From: Pristionchus mayeri
Taxonomy: Eukaryota > Nematoda > Chromadorea > Rhabditida > Neodiplogasteridae
Direction of reading: 5' to 3'
DNA: 64,000 nucleotides
Assembly (NCBI GenBank): GCA_036245805.1
Contig: BTRK01000003.1
Location: 16,098,464 to 16,162,463, forward strand
Positions 36,235 to 51,200 of this stretch are shown one piece after another (position 1 is the first letter of the stretch; each line of letters opens with the position of its first letter). A model generated the notes under the pieces. That model saw only the letters and a list, made by a program, of their open reading frames with translations, searched no databases and was not told the DNA's origin. The translations under genes were made by a program, and so were the position numbers.

Positions 36235-39200
36235 TCAGATACCAACGAGGGCGAAGACGGCGGGGCAGCCCTCGGCGACCATGAATCCGACGAAGGAGTA
36301 GACCACAGCCTTCGTGGGCAAATCGATGTCGTAGGGAATCTGGTCGGCTGCCGGCTCCTGTAAGACTACAGTAGTCTAGGCCTATCGAGTACTGTTTTTA
36401 TTTTTATTATATCTTTTTTACGTCATGAGCTACGACAATTGACAGGGGTGCACTACGCGCGGAGTCATACTGGAGCTGCAGCACTAGTTCACAGGCATCT
36501 ATCACACTTTTTTGAATTAAGCGAAATTTTATATCTAATGTTTGGTATCACTTTCAACGTTTTTCCCAGGATAATAATTAGGAATTTGTTTTGTTAAATT
36601 TATTAGTTATTGCTATTATTAGAGAACCGAACCATTCCTTCTACTAGCAAAGAGGAAACAATTATCATGACATGTAATAACTGCAACTCTACTTCACACA
36701 GTTTGATTGTCCTTTTTAAGAAAAAAACATCACACTTTTTATTAATTATATCTTTCTCTGAAATCGAATTCACTGGCTACCTATCATTGCACATGCGTAC
36801 ATAAAATAACTGTAATGCTACTCCGCGCGGTTAGCTAATCACCAGAAAGAAATAAAACAACCAAACGCTCACTTCACACAAAGCGACTATCAAAATACGA
36901 TTGTTATTTGTACATGGGAGGAATTTCTCAGTTACTAAAGTAGAGGATCGCCAGCGAGGTAATAGACAAACTGCAACCCTACTTCACAAAGTTCGGCTAG
37001 AGATCTGGGACGCTCGAACTTTAAGAACCTTCAAAACAACGAATTGCGTAAGAACTTCTTGCACTAATTTCCGGCACCTTCCCGTCACTGAACTACTTGT
37101 TTTGCTTCTTATCAAAGTCCGCTCGAACATCGGAATGCAACAGCGATTATTGCTGCATTCCATACTCGCCAAGCAAAACGAAAGCCGAGTGGAGGAATAA
37201 ATAGGAAAGCGGATATGCACCTCGCACCGTGAAACTGTTACTTCCGCCCGCAATTCAATCTATCGCGCAAATACGCAGAGAAGGTGCCAACTACCGATTA
37301 ATTGCGCCGCTCTCTCCCATCCACACACTCTCTCACCTTCTCTAACAGTTAGACAGTACGCAATCCGAAGAGCACCTCTCTCCCTCATTCAATCCCTGGC
37401 CTGTCAGAGTGCGCTCATTCACTCGTCACTCTTCCCAACACCAGGCAAATCGCTCAATCCAGTGCCGTAATGCAAAAAGGGACAAGAATGGCGAAATTTC
37501 GCGATAATATGGCGGAAATTTAAAAATTCAAAAAATGGCGATAATTAGGGCGGTAAATTCAAATGGCGGGCGCTCGATGACCCCTCAGTCGCGGGTGTAA
37601 TCTCTCTAGGGGCGCGGTCCCCGCAGTCGCCCGGCGGGCAGGCGTGAGGGAGATGCTAGGGGGAGAGGCGGGAGGAGGGGGGAATGAGGGGAGGAGGAGG
37701 GGAAGGAAGGAAGGAAGAGGGAGGGGTGGAACCAGAAACGCGCTAGAGATCACTCGCGAACCAGAGGATGTGAGACAAGTAGCTGCAGAGATTTGTGCGC
37801 CCGGAGGACCCCGAGGAACAAAAGAGTTAAGGGGGGAGGGGGAAGTGTGAGTCAGTGTCCTAGGGAGAATGGGAAAGAGCTGTGAAGTGTTTTTGCTACC
37901 CCATGCTCTCGAAATCAGTGAAATCTCGTCGTTACTCCTCTTAAATATTTTAATCGCAATAGGCTACCTGACAATTGCTCAGTGCCGCAAGCATCAGACA
38001 TGGCCAGCAAGTGAAACCTCACAGTGCATGCATCAGAGAACCCCTTCCCCGGCCTTGAATCCCATCCCTGATCCTCCAAATCTGACACTTCGAGTACCTA
38101 TTCTAAGTCACGTACTGCAAGCAGATAATCGTTCAGGAACCCAAGACTAAACACTTGACCTAGTAGTGAAACCCCCACTATGCATTGTGCACCATCCAGA
38201 GTAATGTAAGCGAACAACTGCAGTAATTCTATGCAAAATTAACCGCTTCACAATTACAGCTCAAGTTCCCATGATTTAAACTTAATAAAATATAGACTTC
38301 TAAAAAATAAAATATGACCCACCGCTTTGCCTCCGGGGATGGGGCGGAAGCGCATGCGGGCGGTGAATCGCTTCGTCGGCTGGAACGAGTCGAGTCTCCT
38401 GAACGGAAAAAGGATTTGGATTACGGTAACTAGCTACGGTGGATTTTGAATCGACATAAATCGACATAAAGTATTACACACATTCCTTTGTCAACTATCT
38501 AGTTATTATATTTTATCTCGGATCGGGGTAGTGGAAAATTGAAAACTAGTACAGTGTCAACATAAGAGTACAACCTGCAACCCAGATCTACTGGTATGGC
38601 ACCATAAAAATATTTATTTTTCTAACAATCAGCAAGCACAACATGTAGCAGTAAAGGATGGCGTATAAAGCAAAAGACTCGAAGTGCAGGTCCGATTGTT
38701 CAGGTTACGATTGAGTTCTACGATGGATTTCAATGATCAGAGTGCATTATCGACTGTTTCTTAGTAAATTGTGTAGATTATGTTACATTTCACCTCATGC
38801 AAGCGGTACATTCAAAACGAGTCCAGTATCATTCTATAAGCACAACCTACAGCCCCCCCCCCCCTGTGGGCATTGCACCAGACAATTTTTGAAATTTTCG
38901 TAACTTAACAGCCGACTACGCATCACAGGTTGATGCAGACTATAATCTAAGAACAGGGGCTGCAGCTCAAAAGTGGATGCATGGCAATTCGGAAAATGCA
39001 GTATCTAGACAATCTCCAAATAAGAAAAAAAATATCTCAAGATCGACCAGTTCTGGATTAATAGAGCATGGATCAATAAAGAGCACTAGGTCTTTGGTCT
39101 CAGGTTTGAAGTCCATTTTTGTTCTGATATATTTTGTTGCGTTCAGTGTGATAAACATCAGCGAATAAATTCACCAAAACATGTAACGCAGGGGCAATGC

Positions 39201-42200
39201 GAAACCCTACATATTTCCATCTCACACCCGTTTCCCAAGTACAGCTACTACATCATACTTAGCAACACCCGAATCTACCGTAACCCACTCTCTACCGTAC
39301 TCACTTGCACATTTCCGAGTAGGAGTAGTACGGTAGGCCGAGCGAGGCGTAGATGCCCGCCACCACTGCGAGCGTGATGCGCTTCGCGATGATCCGGCCG
39401 AGCAGGATGAAGAACGTGCCTGAGGGATACCGCATACCGTAGAGCTAGTGCGCAATACAATAAGATCGTATACTGAACTAAAATAAAAGAAGAGGAAGTG
39501 ATGCTCATTAGCGGACTTTCACGTGCCATCCACTGTATCTTTTCGAAAAAAAATCTATAAATTCCGAAACAACATCTCATGTTTTCTGCCTACATGTTCT
39601 TGCGCATTTTTCACATTATTACGCACGATTTGAATAAGCAAAGCAAGTAGAGACATCGTTTCGTTAACGGACTTTAAGCTGTCCCACACGAGCCCTATTC
39701 CTAAAACATAGAAAACAACACAAGTCCCGACTTACACTCGTTAGCGATAAGTCCTGACTTATGCTCGTTAGTGTACTAATTTTGCTCTACAGAAGTCCGT
39801 CGATATTTCCGACAATTTGTTAACCACAGTAACTCTCACCAACGATCATACGCAGCAGATAATCAGCCGCGGGCGCCTCCGGATTCGCCTCGTGCAGCGA
39901 TAGGTACGGCGTCTCCGATCCCAGCCTGAATCAGGTTCAGGATACAGTCATCCACCTCAACCACCGTATTCTAGCGTACATTGCAGTGCAATTATCTATT
40001 GTACTTCTGTGCAATGTAGATCGTAAATGAGGGTGAGGCCAGACAAAAGTACATCGAACAACACCTAATTTAATGCAAGTACGCAATACAGTATCATAGT
40101 ACTGTAATGCCTGAATCAGGCACTCAATATCATGATAGAGTAATTCTCCTCGACTACCGTATACCTGAAGTAGCGACCGGCCCAGATCATCATCGTCCCG
40201 GACAGCACGCACACCACCTGCAACATTCGTGCTCTCGCATGTCTTTGTTAACCGGACGAACAGTCGGGAAACGATGTGATGCGAATCCTGTGCAGAAATA
40301 AAATCACAAAATGTCTTCGAAAAAATATTACTCATATTCGGAAACCGCTCAATAATATTATTTAGGTCATTAAGTAAGATATACACCGCTCGAAAATAAG
40401 ACAGTGATATCTTATCTATCTCTCTACCTTTTCTCGCTGGATAACTCTACGGGAACGACTCAGTACAAGCATATTGGTCTTTCATCAGAGTAAGACTGCT
40501 CGATAACAATAAACTGATCTTTGATCTATCTTCCTACCTTTCTTCATCTGTTAGCTTTACGGCAACAAATATTTTATATATTTATGCCAGAAATCGATAA
40601 AAAATTGATCTTTGATCTCCCTCCCTCCCACCTCTCCGTAGCTCTGCGTCACCCCCCTCACCTCTCCGTAGCTCTGCGTCTCCGGCCAGGCACGCGGGTG
40701 GATCGCGAGCAGAATCGCCGGCAGGAAGACGAACCACCTGGGAAGATCCATGTTTCAGCAGGAGGCAATGCGCGCGAGAAAAAAATATCCGCCAGTAAAA
40801 CAGTCGACTGTGAGCGTAAAAAACTCAATATACCACATGATTGTACATCATTTTTGAAAAGCATTTTCGAGCATCCTTGTTTCAGTGCCAGTACCTTTAT
40901 TTAAAATAACATCCAGCGCGCAATCGAACGCTCTTGTCAGTTTTAAACTTTTTTTTCTTCGACAAACTGTGATCATTCAAGTTTCAGCATCTGGTAAAAG
41001 TCGCATGGGGAGAGATCCGGGGAATACGGTGGATGGGGAATCCTCTCGATCTTCAGCTCGTCCATTTTCTTCTGGGTCATCTTCGCTCGATGTGGGCGAG
41101 CATTGTCCATCAGAAGAAGAATTTTGCCCTGGTTCAGGAGTCTGGGAGGGACTCTGATCGCGACATCTTCCAGTTGTTCAGAGAAGAGGTCGGCATTGAT
41201 GCAGGTGCCAGGGACGAGGATCTCCCAGTAGATGGGACCGAGCACTGAGAAGAAGCAGCAGAGGAGTTCCTTCTTTCCGTGCTCTTCCTTCTTCGGGACG
41301 GGCGTGGGCTTCTCATCTGCATCCACCCATTGCAGTCTCCTCACAGGGTTATCGTACGTGATCCACTTCTCATCTGTAGCGATGATGGAATTGACCCATC
41401 GAAGATTGGATCTACGATGGAGTAATTCCCGACAGACTTGAACACGATTTTTCAGCTGTTCGGGGGAGAGGTCATGGGGAATCACTTGTGGGAGTTTGGG
41501 CTTCTTCCCAGATCGATGGAGGATATCGGACACCGTTGTTCTGGGAGTACCAGTATCCTTCTTCAACTCACGCACACTGGCCATGGGCTTGCGCTTCAGT
41601 GTGCGGAGAACGAGAGGTTGATCGAGGGAGGGAGGGCGTCCAGAGCGGGGTTGATCATCGAGACCAAACTCCCCTTTCTTGAAGCGGGAGAACCACTTAT
41701 AGCAGAAGGGTATGGAGGGGGCGTCAGCTCCTTCCGACTGGGCCAGGGCAGAGTGGGCCTCTTTCACGGATCGGCCAAGACGGTAGTAATGAAGTAAAAC
41801 TGCTCGGAGGTAGAGATGAGAGTCCATCACAAGAATCAATGTAGCAACTAGGAGACTGATTCAATCTTCTCATTACTCAACGTCAGAATGATGCAATACA
41901 TTGTTGACAAACAGATTGCGCAATCACTGCATTTGATCGCGAACTGACTTTTTTCCGAAGCATTATATGAACTTTCCGGACATCCCAATAGTAACACAAC
42001 CAAAAACAGTTTTCTTCGTTTGGATGCCCACCATACGAGAGCTTCGCGGTTTCATCTGCCTATAATAAGTCTGCTTGGATGCCGTTTAGCAATCACACAC
42101 ACACACCTTACTCACGTAGCCAAAAAACCCCAATTCTCGAAAATTTCAACCACGGAAGTGATCACATTATAGAGCAGAATACCGGCCACTTACATGGGGG

Positions 42201-45200
42201 GCGGACAAAACGTAAACGGACAAAACGTAAACGGATCACAGTTCGCTGGGAATTCGAAGTAGAAACTTGGGAGTTGTTTCATTGTTATCAGTAAGTGCTC
42301 CAGTATAGCACGCTGTTCAGCTCCTCTTACAAGGCGATACTGATTTTCACTCATCCCCGACGTATAGGTGATCATGGTTCAAAATTTATATTTTGAGTGG
42401 AAAATCGTGGTTAGATAAACACCAAATACCGAAATCAATCGATGTGTAGGTTACTTAGTTACAGTAGTTACTGGGGTACTGGCATATCGAGTGGTTACTG
42501 CATTTGGTATTTATCTAACCACGATTTTCCACTCAAATTGCCAATTTTGGACCATGAACCATGAATTCATAGATATGGAGTAAAACTCAAGATCACCTTG
42601 TAAGAGGAGTTGAACAGCGTGCTATACTGGAGCACTTACTGATAACAATGAAACAACTCCCAAGTTTCTATTTCGAATTCCCAGCGAACTGTGATCCGTT
42701 TACGTTTTGTCCGTTTACGTTTTGTCCGCCCCCCCCCCTTACATGTGCCCACTCTTTTAAGTGAAGTTTGTCTCTTTCTCAGGAATTTTTCGTCGGTAAT
42801 ACCTGCTGCTCTTTGCCATAGTACTAATGCGAACTGAAAGACACTGCTCTTTGCCATAGTACTAATGCGAACTGAAAGACATACTATTCTCGAGAAAGAT
42901 CATGTTTATTCAGGAAGGAGGCCTTTGCTCTCGTGATCAGTGTGATCAGTGATCAGGATGGATATCTCTTTCATGTCATATGTGATACCGTGACGCCAAA
43001 ATATTACAATATTAAAAGCAAAATTTGATCACATTTGTAAACAGAAAAGCGTTAAAATCGTAGATTTTTTCTGAATGCGCATCCTCAGTGAGCATATTTC
43101 AGGAACAATCCGTAAAACAATTTTTTATCGTGCTCAATAGTACCAGCTAGATTCGGGTTTTGATCCTATCGTATAATGCGACAGAACATCATTCAACAAT
43201 CAGTACTTCACAAATGTACAAAAAATCTTAAAACAAAAAAAAATTCTCTATCACTCACAGTACATATCCCGACCGCACGAGTCCCGCTTCACATATAGAT
43301 AGTACTAATCTACAGGCCCGCGCTTTTCAACAATCACATTGACGTCGGCATTGATACAACCATTATCAAATCCCCCGCTTTCTACACATGATAAAAATCC
43401 CGTGATAAAAATTCCGTCTGCCAACCATCCCTCACATTTTCAGCCAGGGAATCCACTTCTCACATATTCACGCGCGCTAAATTCTCAATTCCGCTCCCCC
43501 TCCCCTCTACTATCGTCCTGTCAACCACTCCATACCATCTTCTTCCTCATAATCGCTGATCTTTGATCTCTCTCTCCCTACTCACTCACGTGTAGTCTCC
43601 TGCAGTCTGCGCGGCGACGTAGGCAGCGTCCAGCTTGAGTGCGAAGCCGCCGAACACGAAGAGGATCAGCACACCTGGAGTGATCGATAAGTGATCTTTG
43701 ACTTTCTATCTTTATTGCTGATCCTCCCTCATTATCCTCTATATCGCCACTAATCAACTACTCATCATCTGATTTCGAAAAAAATTTATTCAACTTAGGC
43801 TTCGTGATTTTCCTCTACTGCAATTCAACAAAAGTGCTTTTGGCAGTATGCCATCAGTGAGACACGATAGAGCAGTAATCACAGTTAAATTTAACGTGCT
43901 GATCTAAAACTAGATATTGTGTGGTTTTTGAGTAAGTATCTTATTAACGTCCTTTCCGACAGCCACATCCTCCTTACGATTAGAGACAGTACTAGGCCGA
44001 TTTCCATCACCATACCCACCGCCGTTTCCAAGTTTCACTAAACCTAAAACATTTCGACGGTCATCAATGTTTCGATATCTCCTATCACCAAAAATATCCA
44101 CTTCAAGTATGATTCCTGAATTTCTAAGATGAATCAGCCAAGTGTTTCTCAGAGATAAATATTGAGATAAATATAAATATTACCGTGTAGATTCACTCAA
44201 GCTTGCTAAAAAAATTTTTCGCATTCTTGTCAACACCACCTTCGGTTCTACTAACCAAGGCTCACAACACGGATTACATCGAGTCATTGAAGCGCGATTG
44301 AACCTTCACCTCTCTAACCCACCCACGAGAGTTCTAAATAGAGAGCAATGGTCGAAAAGTAGGTCTAATATGGCATAACGTGCCCGGTTTTTGGAGTTCG
44401 GATCAGAGCAAAAGTTGAAAACGTACCCATGTTTTAGTATTTTTTGTCAACATTTGAGAGAATGTACCCATTTGTAACGATTTCTTATTAAAATTTTTGA
44501 AACATGCCCACTTCTTACAATTTTTGTGGCATGCCTTTTCGACCACTGATAGAGAGCCATTCTCACCGAGTGTCCATCCTCCGAGCACATCGCACGGCGA
44601 GTGCACGCCCAGGTATATGCGCGACCACGCAACGCCCACGTTCCCTGCGATAGAGATTTAATATTAGCTTCTTTAAAATAATAGGGGATAGTTAGACATT
44701 TTCAATAATATTTATTTTTTGGAGCAGCAACACCTTCACGATCAATATTATTCGGATCATGAGAGTAATATCAAAAAGGTGGAACTCGAAAATCACATGT
44801 CAGACTCAAAACATCAATCGACTTTGTTATACTGCTGTTCGCTGCATCTCACCAAGGATAATCATTGCTGTATTCAGTGCGAAAAAATCCTTGCTCGGTA
44901 AAAAAACTACCGTATCTGCCGTGTTCTGCAGTATCATTTCAATTTTATTCTCAAGCCAAGACCTAGCGTAGGAACATACACACTACTCTTACGCATACCA
45001 ACCCTCACGACAACAATCGCGCACTGTTACATCAGTAACGTATGGTACAGTATCTCCCAGGCTACCGTATCACCCCAACTACCGTACTCACATGTGAAGA
45101 GGACGGCGAGCAGCAGGAAGGACTGGGCGAAGGAGAGGTCGTAGTTGGCGGAGGAGTACAGCCAGATGTACCAGGGAAAGGCCGTGCCCACCAGTGCGTG

Positions 45201-48200
45201 GTTAGAAGGCCACGCCCTGCAGAAAGATAGTTGATCTTTGATCTTTGGTTTCCATCTGATATGTGGGTTATGGTAGGGCAAAGCAGTACGGTATCAATAT
45301 TGTGGGAATTGCATGAATAGCGAGATAGAGACTAAATCCTGCTCAGAAAGGTAAGAAAGTTAATTCATAATGAACGTGGTGTTTAGTTGCAACAGTATGT
45401 TTTGGCAACAACAATTTTCCAAAAGCAGTACGTCGTCGCCGGAACTGTTACACACAAATACAAACAGAGATGAAAAAGCATGGTCATCCTAACGTTGGAA
45501 ACCGTGGCCTAGTGGTCTAAGGCGCCGTGATTTACATACCTATGGTGGGGTGGGTTCGAGTCCCGGCCTCTGCAGTTACTTTTGCCAAGCTCGTACAATT
45601 TTTGCCTACTGTTGGCTACTTCCCCCGAAGCTTGGCAAAGGTGACTGTAGAGGTTGGGATTCGAACCCCATACCTTAGGATCCACCATAGGATTAATCCT
45701 ATGGTAGGTTTGACCGTGGGTTTTTCATCTGTGAATACAAATCAGCATAAGCTCATGAAAGACGGAAATAGGCACATGGGGTTACACTTGTATTGGTATT
45801 GTAGCTTATCCAGGAGCGTGATATTGCACAACTGGCTGGTCTTCTATCTAAGTGCGAATGCTGAATCACAAGTTTCGCAGGGCGGAATTGTTTTCAAGTG
45901 AGACTAGTCTACCGTGCAACTACCTCTATTTTTACAATAGAAGAAGAAAAGTAAGCAGGACAGAACATAGATCAAAAATCAAGTATCAGCCACTGACCAG
46001 TCCCTGTCCTCCTCGCTCAGTCGCTTGGCGGGCGGCGCTGGCGGACGAGGCAGCGAGAGGGCTACCTGATTATGTTGTTTATGAAGCTTTATTGCAAAGT
46101 ATTTTACCAACACCAAGTATCTTTAGCTTTTTCAAATGCTTCCCATTGGCAATACGAGTATATTAATTATTTTCACATTTGCATTCTCAACGCCGATTAG
46201 AGAACCCTCTCACTCAGATCTATGAACACAATCAGGAACACGAACTCACATTGTTGACATGAGTCTACCTTGTATTGTTCACTGGTATACTATATGCAAA
46301 TAGAATTGGAAACAAATCTCTTATACCATGTCAACTTCCGTAAACAGTAAACATGAATACAATAATAGCTATCTTCACCGTTTCCATTCAATAAAAGTTT
46401 TTAGCTATACGTTTCACAGCTATATCGCAAAAATACGATCCTATCAATCGATACACAGCTAAAATATTTGCTATGAATGTAGCTCAACGCCGTCCCCATC
46501 AATCAATAACTTACTACCGTATTCCCAAGCTACCGTATACCTTGATGGCTCCCGAGACGAAGAAGCAGAGCGAGAGGAGGGCGGCGAGTAGGCGGCCGAG
46601 GCGCGCGTCGAACAGCCTGCAGAGAAAAAGATCAAAGATTAAATACCATCAACATTTAATAATCAACACAAGCCAGTTTTACGTTGCACTACTACTTCAA
46701 GATCATGATAGCGTGCTAGTATCAACGTAACAGGCAGATGACTTCCAAAAAATCTGATGATAAGAACACAGAAACCAGGATACACACTGCAACAGTGGCG
46801 AATTTTCATCTCATTTCAAGTGATCTAGTAAATAGACAAAACAATATAGACGAAGGAACAAGATTCTCGAAAATGTACAGAAATTTAACTCTGTCAGTAG
46901 GAGCCGCGCATCAATTACCCCTGTTCATTGGTGTTGCATCAGCAGCTCATGGCTTTACTGACAACGACTCATTGATGTTCAGTAGATTCAGGTGATTACA
47001 CAATCATTCCCCTCATTGCCAGAAGTATGGCTTGTGTCGAGTGAGCTGCTAAAAGAGGGCGATTCCACCTAGGAGCCCTTACTAACCACCAGCGACATTT
47101 TTTAATGTCGCAGAATTTTTGTTCAAGTATTTCTATTACATTATATATCATCATATATATATCGTCCCAATAATTAAAAAAAAGTTTGATCTTTGATCTC
47201 CTCCACTCACCAGGATGCGATCACGGTGAGGCCGAAGAAGAATGTCTCGAAGCCGAGCTGCGAGAAGGCGAACGCCAGCTTCGTCAGACCGGGAGAGGAG
47301 AACGACTGCAATTATCGATTTTATTGATTGGAGTGACGTTATTGATTGCCTGAAGTTCGAAAATACTATTACTGGCGGTTCAGACCAACTTGAATAGTCC
47401 GCGTGAAACATACACTTGTCAGGAGCAATTATTTTTCCATCAAGTTCATTTGCAGTGTCACTGCATCATCTAGTGCTGAGCAGTTAATAAGTCATTAATA
47501 GGCGGCTTCCACTGTTCGGAAAAAAAAATTTCGAATCACTCCCTACTGACCGCATCATATTTCTTCAGCCCAACAGTGGCTAGCAGCACGGCATGCTTGA
47601 TCGCCCCTAACTTCCTCTTCTTCCTAACAATCAACAGCTCCTTGTCCAGCTCTAATTCATAACAATTAGGACATACCAGATTCACTTGTAAGCCCATCCA
47701 TCTCCGTTGCGGTTGCAAGACATCTACCTAGTGCTAAGCACTTCACTAGCCGACAATATTTGACGGTCTAGTGTTCGAAAAATATATTTGCCTCATTCCC
47801 TACTCTCCGCATTACAGTTACCAAACAACCGTCAAATTATTTGAATTTATATGCGTGCATGGTCACGGAAAACGGCGTGAGAGAGTATGCAAAAGCAAGA
47901 GAGCGGGCGTGAGCAGAAACGAGCGCAAATACAAAAAAATTTCAAGGGCGTTGGGTAACTTTAACTCTTTATCCCACTCACGACCATCAGCACAGCCAAG
48001 TTCACCACCCATACATTGTATATTTAGTACACCGATATTTTAGACTATCTTGAATACTCAGTGTGAAACATGTACGTGCCACATGTATATATACATATAT
48101 AACAGACTATCCGAGAAAATCAACATATTTCTTCAGCGACTTGGCACAGGCCGAAAATTCTGACTTCACCAATAGGTCAGCATCGACGAGGGAAACCTAC

Positions 48201-51200
48201 GAGCATCGCCAGATTTTCGATGCACATCCGCGCGGTCGCGGGCGTGGATTCTGAAAAATTAACTACGGTATCCTCGAAATTTGTAAATCGACTCCTATCA
48301 CTGCTGCGGTAGGGGCGCTGCATTCCTTGACAAATTCTAAGACTTTTTTACTCCGGGAAGTTTTTCGATCAGATTCCATCTAACGCCGGAAATCAATAAT
48401 ACCACTTTTACTTTGGACATGAATGCAATTCCCCGAAAATTTTTCAAGAATTCCCATAAATATTATTGATGATCTAGCTTCGGCTTGATCCGATACACAC
48501 TTCAGTAGAAAGGCACGATTTAAAATCTTACATAAGGAAGTCAAAATGAATTATGATTGAATTATGGTGTAATTTGTGGGTTACTGTGAGTGCAACAGTT
48601 GGACGACTTTTCCCAATTGGTGTAAAATATTATAAAATCGATTTTCAGGATATATTACACCAATTGGGAAACGTCGTCCAACTGTTGCACTCACATACAG
48701 TAACCCAAAAATTACACCATCATTCAATAATAATTCATTTTGACTTCCTTATGTAAGATTTTAAATCGCGCCTTTCTACTGAAGTGCGTATCGCACAGCG
48801 TTTCGGGCGCGGGCATTTGGGCGAGAGAGCATCAAACGGCTAGAGAAAAAGAGGAAAACGAGAGAGCACGCGATTCGAGGAGGCGATCCGTTTCCTCCCT
48901 CGCCAATCTATTTACTCCCTGGCAGTTTCGCACACCACATAGGGGAGAGGACAGAGAGGGGAGTGGGCTCATCGTTTTCCCCTGATCTGCACTCACATTT
49001 TGATTTCAATTTCGAAAAGCCTATTGTGAAAATCTATGAAAATTGGAATTCTGAATCCGCACGTAACGGCGGTTCCAACCATGCACCTCGTTTGGCCCGA
49101 AATTGTGTTTGCGAAATGTTGAATTTTCAAAAATTATTTATTAAAATCATGAAAAATGAAGTGGATAGGCGTAATCAGCATTAAATTCTACCCCGGGAAC
49201 CTTATAATAACGTAATCTTAGCACTTTACGGTGGGGCGATATACGCAAAATCCTGTTTTCGAAGTGACGACGTCTGAAGCCAACGGCAACTCTGAGAGCA
49301 AAATGAATGTGCCCACCGTTTTCAGCACCTTCAATTACCCCAAAACTCATTGTTCTGTGAAATCGAGTTTTTTTGCTGTGCCGACGATTGGTCGAAACGA
49401 ACGGGCTCATATGTAGTACTTAATGAGTATAGCTCAGGCGTGGCTTATTTAGTGTGCTAGACCCACTGAGAAATGCGCGACACTTTTGTCCAAAAATGTC
49501 AATTTTCGATAATTTGTAGCTCTGGGCCCTACCGTAACCCAAAACAGAACTGGAGGGAAAGTGTTCTAGAGTTACCCTACAAGGAGTACTCGATGAGGGA
49601 AATCCCCCCGAATCTATTGAATTTTGAAAGGCAGCCGCGCGCGCCAGAGCGCTGATGTGTGAGAAATGCGAGATATTACGGTAGCTTTTCAACATCAGCG
49701 CTCTCGCGCGCGCGCGGATGCCTTTCGAAAATCAATTGATTCTGGGGTATTTCCCTCATCGAGTACTCCGTGTAGGGTGACTCTAGAAAACCTGCCCTCC
49801 AGTTCTGTTTTGGGTTACGGTAGGCCAGGGCCCAGAGCTACAAATTTTCAAAAATTGACATTTTTGGACAAAAGTGTCGCGCATTTATCAGTGGATGATC
49901 TAGAACACTAAATAAGTCACGCCTGAGCTATACTCACTGAGTGCTGCATGTATGCCAATTTTGGAGGAATTCGATTCTTCGCTAGTGTCAGTGTCTCCGC
50001 AAAAATGTTCACTCACTCAGATAGTTTCTCTTATCGATTGCTAATCTTCTGGCAATAAAACAAAAATGTTTCTCACTTCTTCTGGTAATAATGGCTCCGA
50101 AGCATCGGTTTAAAATTTTGCGAACATTTAGCATCGTAAATTAACATTAGAACGTAAAACTACCGAATCAACTATCGATAAAAGCTTCACAAGAAAAAAA
50201 AAAGAAAAAAAATTCACTCAGTTCTCGATAAGCATTTTTAAAATTTCCGAGAGTTGGCGACCGTAACCCTTAACTTTTGATTCAGTTACTTAATGTCCGC
50301 TTTTGAGTGCGCCCGAAACGCTGTGTATCGGATCAAGCCGAAGCTAGTTCATCAATAATATTTATGGGAATTCTTGAACATTTTTCGGGGAATTGCATTC
50401 ATGTCCAAAGTAAAAAGTGTAATTATCGATTACCGACTTTAGATGGAATCTGATCGAAAACCTCCAAGGAGTAAAAAAGTCTTAGAATTTGTCAAGGAAT
50501 GCAGCGCCCCTACCGCCGCAGGGGTAGGAGTCGATTTAAAAATTTCGAGGATACCGTAGTTAATTTTTCAGAATCCGCGCCCGCGACCGCGCGGATGCGG
50601 ATCGAAAATCTGTCGATGCTCGTAGGTTTCCCTCGTCGATCTCTGGTATTTTTTTCCCAGTGGGATTCCAGTAGAAGTGGGCGTGGTCATGCTCCCCCAG
50701 TGGTTTCCCAGGATCGAAGTGAGGGGAAGAGGGCAGATATCTCCCCACTAATTTCCCGGGAAAGTTCCCACTAGTTTCCTAGGGAAAAGCATGCGACTTC
50801 GCGTGCAATATGCGCATTTTTAGCGCTTGGTCAATTTCATTTTGTGAAATTGTCGATTTTACGTACATTCGCCACGTATATCTATTATTGCTGTTCACTC
50901 ATCGTTTGCTCTCCAGTCATTGCTTTCATTTGAGTCCTCTTGACCTCAGATAGACACCAGAGGCGTTCTAATACTCCCTTCGTTAGATTAACTCACATCT
51001 AATCGCGTTTTAATTCTGAATTACGTAGTATTTCTGATTTTTGCAGTTACAGAAATTATATTATTGATCAATGCAAAAGAGAAGTTTCAAATAAATCAAC
51101 TGCAATAATGGAATTTCGATGTCAAAGGCGAGTTCTCTTTAGATTATGTGGGGCGTTTTCTTTCCAGAATTGGAACAATACGTTTTCCTCGCCGAACGCT

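Noticed and set aside
37559..37850. Pro/Leu-rich and Gly/Arg-rich ORFs on opposite strands
   Set aside because: Both are translations of one polypurine/polypyrimidine tract.
45499..45577. Functional tRNA gene
   Set aside because: Box A and B are present, but acceptor and anticodon stems do not pair and the anticodon loop is too long.
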